DNA from: CBDDHT01 sp965227905
GTDB lineage: Bacteria > Pseudomonadota > Alphaproteobacteria > Rhizobiales > Methyloligellaceae
Direction: 5' to 3'
Length of the DNA: 64,000 nucleotides
Assembly: GCA_965227905.1 (NCBI GenBank)
Contig: OZ245780.1
Location: 2,790,001-2,854,000 of the forward strand
The position numbers and the translations under genes are program-made. Numbering within the stretch: position 1 is the first letter of the stretch; each line of letters begins with the position of its first letter. This document shows positions 46,730 to 55,231 of this stretch, in pieces. The notes beneath the pieces were generated by a model that searched no databases, was not told where the DNA came from, and saw only the letters and a program-made list of their open reading frames with translations.

Positions 46730-49700
46730 TTGAGCATTCTTCCAACAGGCGAGACAACAAGATCTCCGAATGCGGAGGGACCGCTCAGCGCGTTGCGCTT
46801 TGCTGCCGAGTACCTGCTATGGCTGGCAATATTTGCCAGCCTTGCCGCCGTATTTGCGCTCGCCGTAATCTCTCCAGCCCTTGCAGAGGTCAACGCGGAG
46901 ATCGAAGTACGCAAGGAGCGCAATTTCGGTCGTTTGGTTATTACCTTCGACAGGCTGCCCACCTACAAGAGTCAGCTCGCGAGCGGTGTCTTTGTGTTGT
47001 CTTTTGATGAGCCCGTGAAAGCGAATGTCGATCCGCTTCCGGTCAAAGCTCCGAACTACATCGCAATCGCCCGCCACGATCCCGACGGTAGAGCGTTTCG
47101 ATTCGCGTTCGCGCGGACCTACAAAGTCAATTTGATGGAGGCCGGCAAACAGCTCTTCATCGATATCCTGCCTTCTAACTGGCAGGGATTGTACCCAAGC
47201 CTTCCTGAGTCGGTGGTCAAGGCCCTCGCCAAGCAGGCTGCCGAGGCAGAAGCACGAGCGCTCGAAGAGGCGCGCCAACGAGAAGCCACCAAGGAGTCTT
47301 TTGCACTCAAGGTCCGATTGGCGCGCCATCCGACATTCACGCGCATTGTGTTCGACTGGAATAAGTTCGTGACAGCTAATTTGTCGCGTGTTGGGACGCA
47401 GGTGCGACTCGAGTTCGGCCAGAACGCCCCGGTCGATCTGACCCGCCTCAATGTCGATCCGCCCAAATACCTGAAGTCGGCAGTCGTCGAGAAGCGAGAT
47501 GTTGGGATGGCGGTTGTCCTGACGGTTGACAAGAAAGCCGATCTCAGAGGTTTCAGGGAAGATCTGACCTATGTTGTAGACCTTTCCGGTACCGAAGCTG
47601 CGGCTGAAGCCTCTGTAGCCGAAGCCGAGGCTGCTCTTTCCGGTCTGGAAAAAGAGAAGCAAGTAAAGGAAAAGAAAGCGGAAGCGCCGCAAGAGACTGC
47701 AGAAACGCGTATCGCCGGAGTGGCGACCGACGAACTGGTCAAAGAACAGCAGGCCGAAGCGCCGGCAACCGGATTCAAGTTCGAGATAAAGCCTTTCGAC
47801 TTCGTGTCGGCAAAGGCCGAGCGTTTTGGTGACAATCCTCAAAGCGCAGAGCCGCGCATTGCCGGATTGGGTGTGGTCGGGGAGGCACAAGGGCCGCCGC
47901 GGGTTAAGCCTGAGCCGACAAAACCAGCGCAACCGCCACCAGAAAAAAAACCGCCTGTCAAAGAGCCCCAGCAAAAGGCTGCTGCCAAGTCTCTAGAAGA
48001 CGTCGGTCAAACCGAGAATGGCGCCGATCCCGACACGACCGGAAGTATCAAGGTCCGTGTCGAGGGGGAGGGGCCTGATCTGCGTTTGGTGTTTCCGTTC
48101 CGCAAACCGGTTGCAGCGGCAGCGTTTCGTCGCGGACGTACGATATGGCTTGTCTTCGATACGGCGTCTCCGATCGATGGGGCAGCCCTTCGAAAAGAGT
48201 TGAAGAAGAAGATCGCCGGCACAGAAGTGCAGAGCGACGGATCCGCGCAATATTTGCGGCTGGAACTCACCCGGCCCTGGTTGACCTATCTGTCCGGTCA
48301 GAAAAATGCATGGACCGTTCGCATCGGCAATATGGTTGTCGGTAGCGCGGAACCTTTGAGTCTCAAACGGTCACTCCGCGAAGATCGCCGATCCGTCATA
48401 ACTATTCCACTGAAGGCTCCTGGACGCGTCCATTGGCTCAAAGATCCGCTGATCGGCGATCGCCTCGCGGTAGTTACGGCGCATGCACCGGCCCGCAACA
48501 TCGCCAAGCCTCAGGAATTCGTCGAATTCAGCGCGTTGCCGACAGCGCATGGGATTGCGATCAGACCCAAATCCGAAGATGTCGGCGTCAGACTGCGTCT
48601 CGATGAAGTCTTGATCACGCGGCACAAGGGGCTAACGCTTTCTGCCGGTAACAAGCATCAATATGTGCCCGGATCGAAGACGCTCGATCCGACCGCACGG
48701 CAGGGATTTCTCGACTTTGCCAAATGGCGGATCGAAGATCCAAGCGCGCTGACGACACGGATTCACGAACTCCAAAACGCCATTGCAGTGACGCCGGACG
48801 ACGAGCGAAACTGGCAGCGACTGGCGCTGGCTCGAATCTATCTTGCGAATGGTCTGGTTCCGGAGTCCATTGGCGTTCTCAATCGTATGCGACAGTCCGA
48901 CTCGACCGTCGCTAGTGATCCGGCATTCAACGTACTGCGTGGCGCTGCCAAGATCCTGATGAACCGCCATGACGAGGCACGCCCCGACCTCGAAGTGCAC
49001 GCCTTGGCAAATGACCCAGATGCCTCCCTGTGGCGAGGACTGCTTGCGGCCCATGACAAGAACTGGCTTGAGGCCCTGAAGCAGATCAGTGCTGGAACCG
49101 ATGCCGCCAAGTCCTACAGACCGGACAAGCAGGCACTGTTCCACCTTGCGGCTCTAAGGGCGGCACTTGAGACGGCGCAACTCACCCGTGCGGCCGATGC
49201 CTTGGAGGCTGTGCCGACGGAAGGGCTGCCGCGACCGTTGCGCGCAGAATCTTCGCTGCTGAAGGGGCGGTATCTTGCGGCCGTTGGGCGCCACCAGGAA
49301 GCCCTTGAGGCTTATGATGCTGTTCTGAAGGGCGACTATAAGCCTGCGGTTGCCGAAGCCGAGTACCGGACGATTTCGCTTCTGCTGAAGTTGAACAAGA
49401 TCCCTGTCAAGGATGCCATCAAGCAACTGGAGCGGCTCCAACTCGTCTGGCGTGGCGATGATACTGAATTGGGAACACTGCGCCTTCTAGCGGGTCTTTA
49501 TGTCAAAGAAGAGCGTTATCGGGACGCCTTCTCCATGATGAAGAATGCCGTGATCGCCTATCCCAAGGCCAGGGCGGCGTTGCAGATCCAGGATGACATG
49601 AAGTCGGTCTTTCGTGATTTGTTTCTCCGAGATGGTGCGAAATCCGTTGAAGCGATCGATGCACTCAGCCTCTTCTATGATTATCGGGAGCTGACTCCGG

Positions 49701-50434
49701 TCGGTCGAGGGGGCGATGAAATGATCCGCCGGCTGGCAGACCGACTGGCAAAAGTCGATCTGTTGGATCAGGCGGCTGAACTCCTGGATCACCAGGTCAA
49801 CAACCGTCTGAAGGGTGCTGCAAGAGCGCAGGTCGCGACACGCTTGGCGATGGTTCACCTGTTGAACCGCAAACCGGAACTTGCACTCAAGGCGATTCGT
49901 CAGACCCGTCAGGCTGGACTGCCAACGGACCTGCTGCGCAGCCGCGGTCTGCTCGAGGCGCGCGCTATGAGTGAGTTGGGTCGTGCCGAAGCGGCTGTGG
50001 AGATTCTCAGTACGTTGGAAGGCGAGGACGTCGAACGCCTGAAGGCAGACGCCCTGTGGAACGCGCAACATTGGCGAAAAGCCGGCGAGCAGCTTGAAAA
50101 GAATCTCGGAAATCGATGGCAGGAAGAAACGCCGCTTAGCGATAAAGTGCGCTTCGACGTGTTGCGGGCAGCCATTGCTTACTCACTGGCAGATGAACAA
50201 CTCTCGCTCAATCGCCTCAGCCAGAAGTTCTATTCGAAGATGTTGAAGACAACCGATGCGGAGGCCTTCACACTTGTGACCCAGCCGGTGAAAGGTGCGA
50301 GTGCGGATTTCCGGCGCCTTGCACGTGAAGTCGCTGCAACCGATACGCTTGATGCCTTTATGGACGAATTCCGCAAGAACAACGAAGTGGCCAAGGGCCT
50401 CGAGACGCCGGCTGACGAGGCGAAAGAGGGCTAG
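46730..50434 (+). CDS. Large exported repeat protein of the flagellar cluster
   Basis: A 1234-residue protein with a TTG start; AAGGGA seven bases upstream supports it over an internal ATG. After an N-terminal hydrophobic helix (residues about 26-50) come three similar beta-rich segments of AMIN-like character (RLVITFDRLPTYKSQL; FTRIVFDWNKFVTANL; LRLVFPFRKPVAAAAF) separated by Pro/Lys/Glu-rich linkers (residues about 290-330 and 400-450), then about 480 residues of TPR-like helices (residues 670-1150) including LQNAIAVTPDDERNWQRLALARIYLA and LARKPELALKAI-like repeats. It is probably periplasmic and anchored at the membrane. A role in cell-wall placement of the motor is possible but unproven. 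It resembles proteins seen next to fliM/motE in other alphaproteobacteria. Confidence 0.75.
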   Translation: MSILPTGETTRSPNAEGPLSALRFAAEYLLWLAIFASLAAVFALAVISPALAEVNAEIEVRKERNFGRLVITFDRLPTYKSQLASGVFVLSFDEPVKANVDPLPVKAPNYIAIARHDPDGRAFRFAFARTYKVNLMEAGKQLFIDILPSNWQGLYPSLPESVVKALAKQAAEAEARALEEARQREATKESFALKVRLARHPTFTRIVFDWNKFVTANLSRVGTQVRLEFGQNAPVDLTRLNVDPPKYLKSAVVEKRDVGMAVVLTVDKKADLRGFREDLTYVVDLSGTEAAAEASVAEAEAALSGLEKEKQVKEKKAEAPQETAETRIAGVATDELVKEQQAEAPATGFKFEIKPFDFVSAKAERFGDNPQSAEPRIAGLGVVGEAQGPPRVKPEPTKPAQPPPEKKPPVKEPQQKAAAKSLEDVGQTENGADPDTTGSIKVRVEGEGPDLRLVFPFRKPVAAAAFRRGRTIWLVFDTASPIDGAALRKELKKKIAGTEVQSDGSAQYLRLELTRPWLTYLSGQKNAWTVRIGNMVVGSAEPLSLKRSLREDRRSVITIPLKAPGRVHWLKDPLIGDRLAVVTAHAPARNIAKPQEFVEFSALPTAHGIAIRPKSEDVGVRLRLDEVLITRHKGLTLSAGNKHQYVPGSKTLDPTARQGFLDFAKWRIEDPSALTTRIHELQNAIAVTPDDERNWQRLALARIYLANGLVPESIGVLNRMRQSDSTVASDPAFNVLRGAAKILMNRHDEARPDLEVHALANDPDASLWRGLLAAHDKNWLEALKQISAGTDAAKSYRPDKQALFHLAALRAALETAQLTRAADALEAVPTEGLPRPLRAESSLLKGRYLAAVGRHQEALEAYDAVLKGDYKPAVAEAEYRTISLLLKLNKIPVKDAIKQLERLQLVWRGDDTELGTLRLLAGLYVKEERYRDAFSMMKNAVIAYPKARAALQIQDDMKSVFRDLFLRDGAKSVEAIDALSLFYDYRELTPVGRGGDEMIRRLADRLAKVDLLDQAAELLDHQVNNRLKGAARAQVATRLAMVHLLNRKPELALKAIRQTRQAGLPTDLLRSRGLLEARAMSELGRAEAAVEILSTLEGEDVERLKADALWNAQHWRKAGEQLEKNLGNRWQEETPLSDKVRFDVLRAAIAYSLADEQLSLNRLSQKFYSKMLKTTDAEAFTLVTQPVKGASADFRRLAREVAATDTLDAFMDEFRKNNEVAKGLETPADEAKEG

Positions 50435-50454
50435 GGTGTTGCTAATTCCTGTCG

Positions 50455-51215
50455 GAGATGTGCTGGCAATGTCCGGCGGCATCGAGATCGCTTTGTAGAT
50501 CTGGGTCTATTTCGCTCACGGTTATTCCGCGCTGGTGCGCAGGCCTCCGCGGTGGCGGCCCCGGATCGGGTCCGGGACAGGCTCTGACCGGGCGGCGGCC
50601 GCTTGGCTTTGCCTCGCTGGTCGCTCGGTTGGTCTTGGTTCGATGTGAGATTGTACCGTGTTGCTGGTGGTGTCCGGCGGGATGGGGCTTGGTTGGACCA
50701 TTTAAGTCTGTTTCGCTCGCGGCTATTCCGTGCCTTCGGCACGGGCCTCCGCGGGGGCGCCCTGACCGGGCGGCGGCCGCTTGGCCTTGCCTCGCTGGTC
50801 GCTCGGTTATCATTGCTCCAACGCGAGATCACTCCGGATGACTGGAGCACTACGGCATGAATTGCGATAAGTCCGAGACAACCGCGCCACAGTGGCGCGG
50901 CAAGCGCGACCGCGCGCCGCCCGGTCAGAGCGCCCCCGCGGAGGCCCGCGCACCAGCGCGGAATAGCCGCGAGCGAAACAGACTCAATTGGTCGAGCGAA
51001 TCTCAATGTTACCGGACAGCACCAGGCTACTCCCGAATTTCAACATGAAACCAAGGACAACCGCGCCTTAGTGGCGCGGCAAGCGCGACCGCGCGCCGGC
51101 CGGTCAGGCCGCCCCCGCGGAGGCCCACGCCAAGGGCGTGGAATAGCCGTGAGCGAAATGAACTCAGATGGCCCAACCAACCCCCCATGCTGCCGGACAG
51201 CACAACCGCATTTCC
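50455..51215. repeat. Repeat cluster 1 (four copies of a GC-rich element)
   Basis: This non-coding stretch between the convergent 1234-residue gene and fliP holds four copies of the family also found at 59870-60425: A 50510-50630 (plus), B 50711-50808 (plus), C 50879-50978 (minus), D 51058-51158 (minus). A core starting TTTCGCTCACGGCTATTCCG, containing a short hairpin and then GGCCTCCGCGGGGGCG, is shared. Copies A and B end in CCTCGCTGGTCGCTCGGTT; C and D end in a different sequence carrying a CCGCGCC...GGCGCGG stem. A has an extra ~22-bp insert. Interspersed are GTGTCCGGCGGGAT-like segments. Open frames through here are by-products of the repeats. Confidence 0.9.
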
Positions 51216-51258
51216 GCTAAACCGCAAAGAACAACCTGCCAACCCTATGAAACCGAAT

Positions 51259-51288
51259 AAAAAAAACCCCCACGAAATTCGTGGGGGC
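51259..51288 (-). terminator. Rho-independent terminator for fliOP
   Basis: CCCCCACGAA (51267-51276) and TTCGTGGGGG (51278-51287) form a long perfect stem. On the minus strand it is followed by eight T residues (the A run at 51259-51266). It lies 218 bases past the fliP stop, so the fliO-fliP transcript would have a long 3' leader, or another unit ends here. Confidence 0.85.
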
Positions 51289-51313
51289 TTAGGAAATAGT
51301 TTGGGGGACTGAC

Positions 51314-51436
51314 ATGACGGCTCCAGAGGAACCGGTCACTGTCGAACCATATGCAGGGACGAATGTCGTCATCACAGCGACTAAACCTCTACCAAAACTG
51401 ATACTTATCGACTTCGGTAGCAGGAACTTGCGGTGA
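51314..51436 (+). CDS. Possible small ORF, 40 residues
   Basis: An ATG at 51314 preceded by GGGGGA with good spacing opens a 40-residue frame (MTAPEEPVTVEPYAGTNVVI ... ending IDFGSRNLR) to TGA at 51434-51436. It lies in the 218-bp gap between the minus-strand terminator and the fliP stop, antisense to the fliP 3' region of the transcript. No homologue is recognised and its length is within chance, so it is offered as a candidate only. Confidence 0.2.
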   Translation: MTAPEEPVTVEPYAGTNVVITATKPLPKLILIDFGSRNLR

Positions 51437-51505
51437 GTACGCCGACACTGTCCTCATTGATTTGTGAACGATCCGTGAAACTTCAAGCCCCTTGTGCAAA
51501 AAGAT

Positions 51506-52279
51506 TCAACTTCCGTAGCTTTGGACCAGGCTTCCGGCCACCAGATGCCAGCCGTCGACCAGGACGAAGAATATCAATTTGAAGGGCAGGGATATGATGA
51601 CCGGTGGCAGCATCATCATACCCATCGACATGAGAACGGATGCCACGACCATATCGATAACAATGAACGGAACGAAGAGCAGAAAGCCGATTTCAAATGC
51701 TCTCTTGAGTTCCGAGATCATAAAGGCAGGTACCAGAACGCGCAGGCCGATATCCTCTGCTTTGGCGACTCTCTCTGTTCCTGCCAGATTAGCAAACAGA
51801 TCCAGGTCTTTTTCCCGCACGTGAGAGAGCATGAACCCCCGGAAAGGCTCGACCGTCTTTTCGAAGGCCTGCGGAAGCTCCATCTGCTCTTCGATCAACG
51901 GTTTGATTCCCGCCTGATAGGCCTTCTCGAAAACGGGAGACATGACAAAGGCTGTGAGAAACAGCGCGAGGCTGATCACAACAGTGTTCGGCGGAGCCTG
52001 CTGAATGCCGATCGCTGTCCTCAGCAGCGACAGGACGACCACGATTCGTGTGAATGACGTCACCATGATGAGGATCGATGGCGCCAGTGAGAGGATCGTC
52101 ACCAGCGCAATTAGCTGGATGGCGCGTTCCGTGACGCCGGTTTCCTCACCGAAACCAATCGTCACGTTTTGAGCCAAGGCTGGCTCCGTGACCATGGCGA
52201 AGGCGATCGTCGTCGGGACGATCAGGCGAAGTGCGGACTTGAGAGTGTTCAGTCCCGTAGCGTCAATCGTCGTTCTCAT
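51506..52279 (-). CDS. fliP: Flagellar export gate protein
   Basis: A 257-residue FliP, core of the type III export gate. It begins with a signal-like N-terminus (RLIVPTTIAFAMVTEPALAQ), then VTERAIQLIALVTILSLAPSILIMVTSFTRIVVVLSLLRTAIGIQQAPPNTVVISLALFLTAFVMSPVFE and the C-terminal MISELKRAFEIGFLLFVPFIVIDMVVASVLMSMGMMMLPP block, all diagnostic. The start at 52279 overlaps the end of fliO by 17 bases; an upstream ATG (52333) would place 18 more residues inside fliO. A strong terminator lies downstream. Confidence 0.96.
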   Translation of the reverse strand: MRTTIDATGLNTLKSALRLIVPTTIAFAMVTEPALAQNVTIGFGEETGVTERAIQLIALVTILSLAPSILIMVTSFTRIVVVLSLLRTAIGIQQAPPNTVVISLALFLTAFVMSPVFEKAYQAGIKPLIEEQMELPQAFEKTVEPFRGFMLSHVREKDLDLFANLAGTERVAKAEDIGLRVLVPAFMISELKRAFEIGFLLFVPFIVIDMVVASVLMSMGMMMLPPVIISLPFKLIFFVLVDGWHLVAGSLVQSYGS

Positions 52280-52649
52280 AAGGATCCGATGCCCGTCGGG
52301 CTTCGCCTCGCGCCAGGATGATTCGTCGATCATCCTCCGATGGCTCGGATTCAGGAGTGATAGGGCGGCTTGCTTCGATACCCGTTTCGATAAGCACGTC
52401 GACCGGTCCGCCGGTCATGATCAGATGCTCTTTATCATCGCGTTTGATCAGAATGAGCTTACGTCGTCCGTCCACGGATGCGGCCTCAACCACGCCGAGG
52501 CGCTTTTCACGACTACGTAAGATGCCACTGGCGGCTGCACTGCCGCCCGATAGCAAACTCTTCAGTAGCCAAGCTCCGATACCGATCATCGCGATAACAA
52601 GGATGAAAATCGCAATGAAGGTAATGAGCTGGGTGAGATCGGTATCCAT
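52263..52649 (-). CDS. fliO: Flagellar biosynthesis protein FliO
   Basis: A 128-residue membrane protein: one N-terminal helix (ITFIAIFILVIAMIGIGAWLL), then the FliO soluble block REKRLGVVEAASVDGRRKLILIKRDDKEHLIMTGGPVDVLIE, which is the family signature. A disordered acidic tail (PITPESEPSEDDR) ends it. ATG 52649 is preferred over the GTG two codons earlier because GAG lies five bases upstream. It is the promoter-proximal gene of fliOP, divergent from flgB. Confidence 0.88.
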   Translation of the reverse strand: MDTDLTQLITFIAIFILVIAMIGIGAWLLKSLLSGGSAAASGILRSREKRLGVVEAASVDGRRKLILIKRDDKEHLIMTGGPVDVLIETGIEASRPITPESEPSEDDRRIILARGEARRASDPYENDD

Positions 52650-52910
52650 GAGCACTCGAATTTTGCCGCCGCGATCGGCCCCGCCTAGCGCGACTTGAAG
52701 TGGTTAACGATGGGCAAAAACTGCCGCACTTATCCCTAACAAAAGGTTAATTCGAGGGCGTCAGACGGCCGCACTGGAAAGAAGAGCCGCTTCTGTCCCG
52801 CGTGGGGGCACCTATTAACACCTTTTTAAGGTTTGTGGCGGCAAAGTTTGCCTAGCAGGGCAATTGTTTCACGGCGTTCGTTGTGGCGCACAATCAGGCG
52901 GAAGGCGGCA

Positions 52911-53318
52911 ATGGAAGACCTCAAATTTCTGGGCTTTCTCAAATCCAAGATGCACTGGCATCAGACCCGCCAGAAGGTGCTTTCCGAAAATGTTGCCAAT
53001 GCGGATACGCCAAATTATCGCGCGCGTGAGCTAAAGCCCATGTCCTTCGGTCAGACGCTGGCCATGACAGCGGTGCCGGGGATTGTCCAGGGCCGAACAC
53101 ACAAAGCGCATATGCAGGGGGCGGCGCTGCCTGTCAGCGGTCCCAGCCCAAACAGCCGTCAGCAGGATGGCTGGGAAATCACGCCGGAAGGCAACGGCGT
53201 TGTCCTGGAAGAAGAGATGATGAAAGTCGCAGGGAACCAGTTCGACTTTCAACTCGCCTCCTCTCTCTATTCGAAAAGCCTCGGACTTCTACGCACGGCG
53301 GTTGGCCGTGGTCGCTAG
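52911..53318 (+). CDS. flgB: Flagellar proximal rod protein
   Basis: A 135-residue FlgB. The start at 52911 gives MEDLKFLGFLKSKMHWHQTRQKVLSENVANADTPNYRARELKPMSFG, the standard rod N-terminus; GGAAGG lies before it. The C-terminal ending NQFDFQLASSLYSKSLGLLRTAVGRG is complete. It opens the flgB-flgC-fliE-fliQ-fliR-flhB unit that runs toward cckA. Upstream, a TGGC...TTGC arrangement has the wrong spacing for sigma-54, so I do not call a promoter. Confidence 0.95.
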   Translation: MEDLKFLGFLKSKMHWHQTRQKVLSENVANADTPNYRARELKPMSFGQTLAMTAVPGIVQGRTHKAHMQGAALPVSGPSPNSRQQDGWEITPEGNGVVLEEEMMKVAGNQFDFQLASSLYSKSLGLLRTAVGRGR

Positions 53319-53351
53319 CGTTAATTCAGTGATCCAGCGGAGCATGAAAAC

Positions 53352-53762
53352 ATGGATCTAATGCAGTCGATTAAGATCGCCGCATCGGGGTTGCGGGCAC
53401 AAACCGGGCGCATGCGGATTATTGCCGAGAACCTGGCGAACGCGAACTCCACCGCTCAGACACCCGATGGGCAGCCCTACCGTCGGAAGATCCCGACATT
53501 CAAGGAGGCGCTCGATCGTGATGTGGGCGCCAGCATTGTGAAAATGGGCCCGGTTCGCCTCGACAGGTCGGACTTCGGCCAGCGCCACGAGCCTGGCCAT
53601 CCGGCGGCGGATGCAAACGGCTATGTAAAATTGCCGAACGTCAACACGCTCGTCGAAACAATGGATATGCGGGAAGCACAGCGCAGTTATGAAGCCAACC
53701 TGAACGTCATCAACGCGACACGGCGAATGCTGTCGCGAACCATTGATATCCTGCGCGCCTGA
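53352..53762 (+). CDS. flgC: Flagellar proximal rod protein
   Basis: A 136-residue FlgC: MDLMQSIKIAASGLRAQTGRMRIIAENLANANSTAQ and a C-terminal YVKLPNVNTLVETMDMREAQRSYEANLNVINATRRMLSRTIDIL, both typical. GGAG lies ten bases upstream of the ATG. The chain assembles with FlgB and FliE in the proximal rod. Confidence 0.96.
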   Translation: MDLMQSIKIAASGLRAQTGRMRIIAENLANANSTAQTPDGQPYRRKIPTFKEALDRDVGASIVKMGPVRLDRSDFGQRHEPGHPAADANGYVKLPNVNTLVETMDMREAQRSYEANLNVINATRRMLSRTIDILRA

Positions 53763-53795
53763 TAGCCGCTGCACCGAAATAAAGGAGCTTGAGCC

Positions 53796-54110
53796 ATGAA
53801 TCCAACAGCGGCCCTCAATGCCTACACATCTGCAGCAAAACTGATCTCCGGTGCGGAGAAGTCCGCCCAGGGTGCTGCGCCAATCAAAGATGGCGCTGAA
53901 TTCGCCAATGTCTTGAAGTCGACCTTGGAGAATGTTCAGGCGACGGGACAGGCGGCAGAAACCAAGGCAACGGATCTGGCTGCTGGGCGGGCGGACATGG
54001 TCGATGTGGTGACGGCCGTCGCTGAAACGGAACTCGCCGTCGAGTCGATGGTCGCCGTCCGCGATCGCGTGATATCGGCCTATCAAGAACTTATGAATAT
54101 GCCCATCTGA
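53796..54110 (+). CDS. fliE: Flagellar hook-basal body complex protein
   Basis: A 104-residue FliE, adapter between MS ring and rod. The C-terminal ADMVDVVTAVAETELAVESMVAVRDRVISAYQELMNMPI is the conserved domain, and the N-terminal half is helical and Ala-rich. AAGGAG precedes the ATG. Order flgB-flgC-fliE-fliQ-fliR-flhB is the usual one in alphaproteobacteria. Confidence 0.95.
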   Translation: MNPTAALNAYTSAAKLISGAEKSAQGAAPIKDGAEFANVLKSTLENVQATGQAAETKATDLAAGRADMVDVVTAVAETELAVESMVAVRDRVISAYQELMNMPI

Positions 54111-54164
54111 TCGGGCCAACCCGTTGTTGTTTGAGAACGCAACGCTTTGATTTGGAGATGAGAA

Positions 54165-54428
54165 ATGAGCGGAGCAGAAGTTCTCGATATTGCGCGCGAC
54201 GGGATATGGACACTCCTGCTGGTAGCGGGTCCGTTGATGATTGCAGGGCTGCTGGTGGGTGTTGTGATCGCCTTGATCCAGGCACTCACACAGATCCAGG
54301 AGATGACGCTGGTCTTCATTCCGAAGATCGTCGCGATTTTCGTCACCATGATCATTGCATTGCCGTTCATGAGTTCCGCGCTGGCTGGATACATGCACCG
54401 GGTCGCCGCTCATATTATTGGCGGGTGA
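54165..54428 (+). CDS. fliQ: Flagellar export apparatus protein
   Basis: An 87-residue FliQ with two membrane helices: IWTLLLVAGPLMIAGLLVGVVIALIQALTQIQEMTLVFIPKIVAIFVTMII. The conserved Q-I-Q-E-x-T-L turn between the helices is present. GGAGATGAGAA precedes the ATG. It belongs to the export gate with FliP and FliR. Confidence 0.95.
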   Translation: MSGAEVLDIARDGIWTLLLVAGPLMIAGLLVGVVIALIQALTQIQEMTLVFIPKIVAIFVTMIIALPFMSSALAGYMHRVAAHIIGG

Positions 54429-54446
54429 TGATATGCGTGACGGGGC

Positions 54447-55214
54447 ATGACCGTCTCACTCGACTTTCTGCCTCAGACGGCCTTCGCGTTTCTTCTGATT
54501 TTTGCACGCGTCGGGGCCATGGCGATGGCCTTGCCAGGGATTGGCGACCGCTCGGTGCCATCCCGGCTCAGATTGGTCTTTGCGCTCGCTCTCACTCTGA
54601 TTCTCTATCCGGTCGTCCATGAAGTCTTTCCGACAATACCAAACACGATCGGCGGAATGCTGGCCTTGCTCGTCGGCGAAGTCATCGTGGGTCTGGCAAT
54701 CGGGCTCGCAGTCAAAATGATCGCGACGGGTCTACAGGTCGCGGGCTCGACAATCGCGATTCAAACGGGGCTCGGATTCGCTCAGAATGTCGATCCTGCG
54801 CAAGGTATCCAGACGACGTTGTTTGCCAGCTTCTTTTCGGTTCTGTCGGTTACGCTGATTTTTGCAACGGACCTGCATCATTATCTGTTGATGGCGGTGC
54901 ACGACAGCTATCGCTTGTTCCGGCCTGGAATGACTCTCCCCACAGGCGATTTTGCCGAAGTCGCCCTCACGACATTGGCCGATGCTTTTCGTTTGGCGTT
55001 TCAGATTGCCGCGCCGTTCCTCGTGTTCGGGCTGGTGTTCTATCTTGGTATCGGCGTGCTTAGCCGGCTGATTCCTCAGGTTCAGGTGTTTTTTCTCGCG
55101 ATGCCTGCAAACATTCTTCTTGGCTTCATTCTTCTGCTCTTCCTGCTGTCGAACATGATGCTTTGGTTCATCGACTATTACGGCAAGGCGCTCGAGCCTT
55201 ACATCGCCGGGTGA
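54447..55214 (+). CDS. fliR: Flagellar export apparatus protein
   Basis: A 255-residue FliR with about six membrane helices; FARVGAMAMALPGIGDRSVPSRLRLVFALALTL and GLGFAQNVDPAQGIQTTLFASFFSVLS are conserved blocks. GGGG lies just before the ATG. The C-terminus ends in FIDYYGKALEPYIAG. It starts 18 bp after fliQ and 17 bp before flhB. Confidence 0.95.
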   Translation: MTVSLDFLPQTAFAFLLIFARVGAMAMALPGIGDRSVPSRLRLVFALALTLILYPVVHEVFPTIPNTIGGMLALLVGEVIVGLAIGLAVKMIATGLQVAGSTIAIQTGLGFAQNVDPAQGIQTTLFASFFSVLSVTLIFATDLHHYLLMAVHDSYRLFRPGMTLPTGDFAEVALTTLADAFRLAFQIAAPFLVFGLVFYLGIGVLSRLIPQVQVFFLAMPANILLGFILLLFLLSNMMLWFIDYYGKALEPYIAG

Positions 55215-55231
55215 TCGGATAGGAAAGACGC

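Noticed and set aside
50431..51006. Several overlapping 60-190-residue frames across repeat cluster 1
   Set aside because: They arise from repeated GC-rich DNA without in-frame stops; the same Arg/Gly-rich peptide recurs in several frames and in both clusters.
52835..52860. Sigma-54-like TGGC...TTGC sequence before flgB
   Set aside because: The spacing between GG and GC is 11 bases and not 10, and sigma-54 promoters do not tolerate that change.
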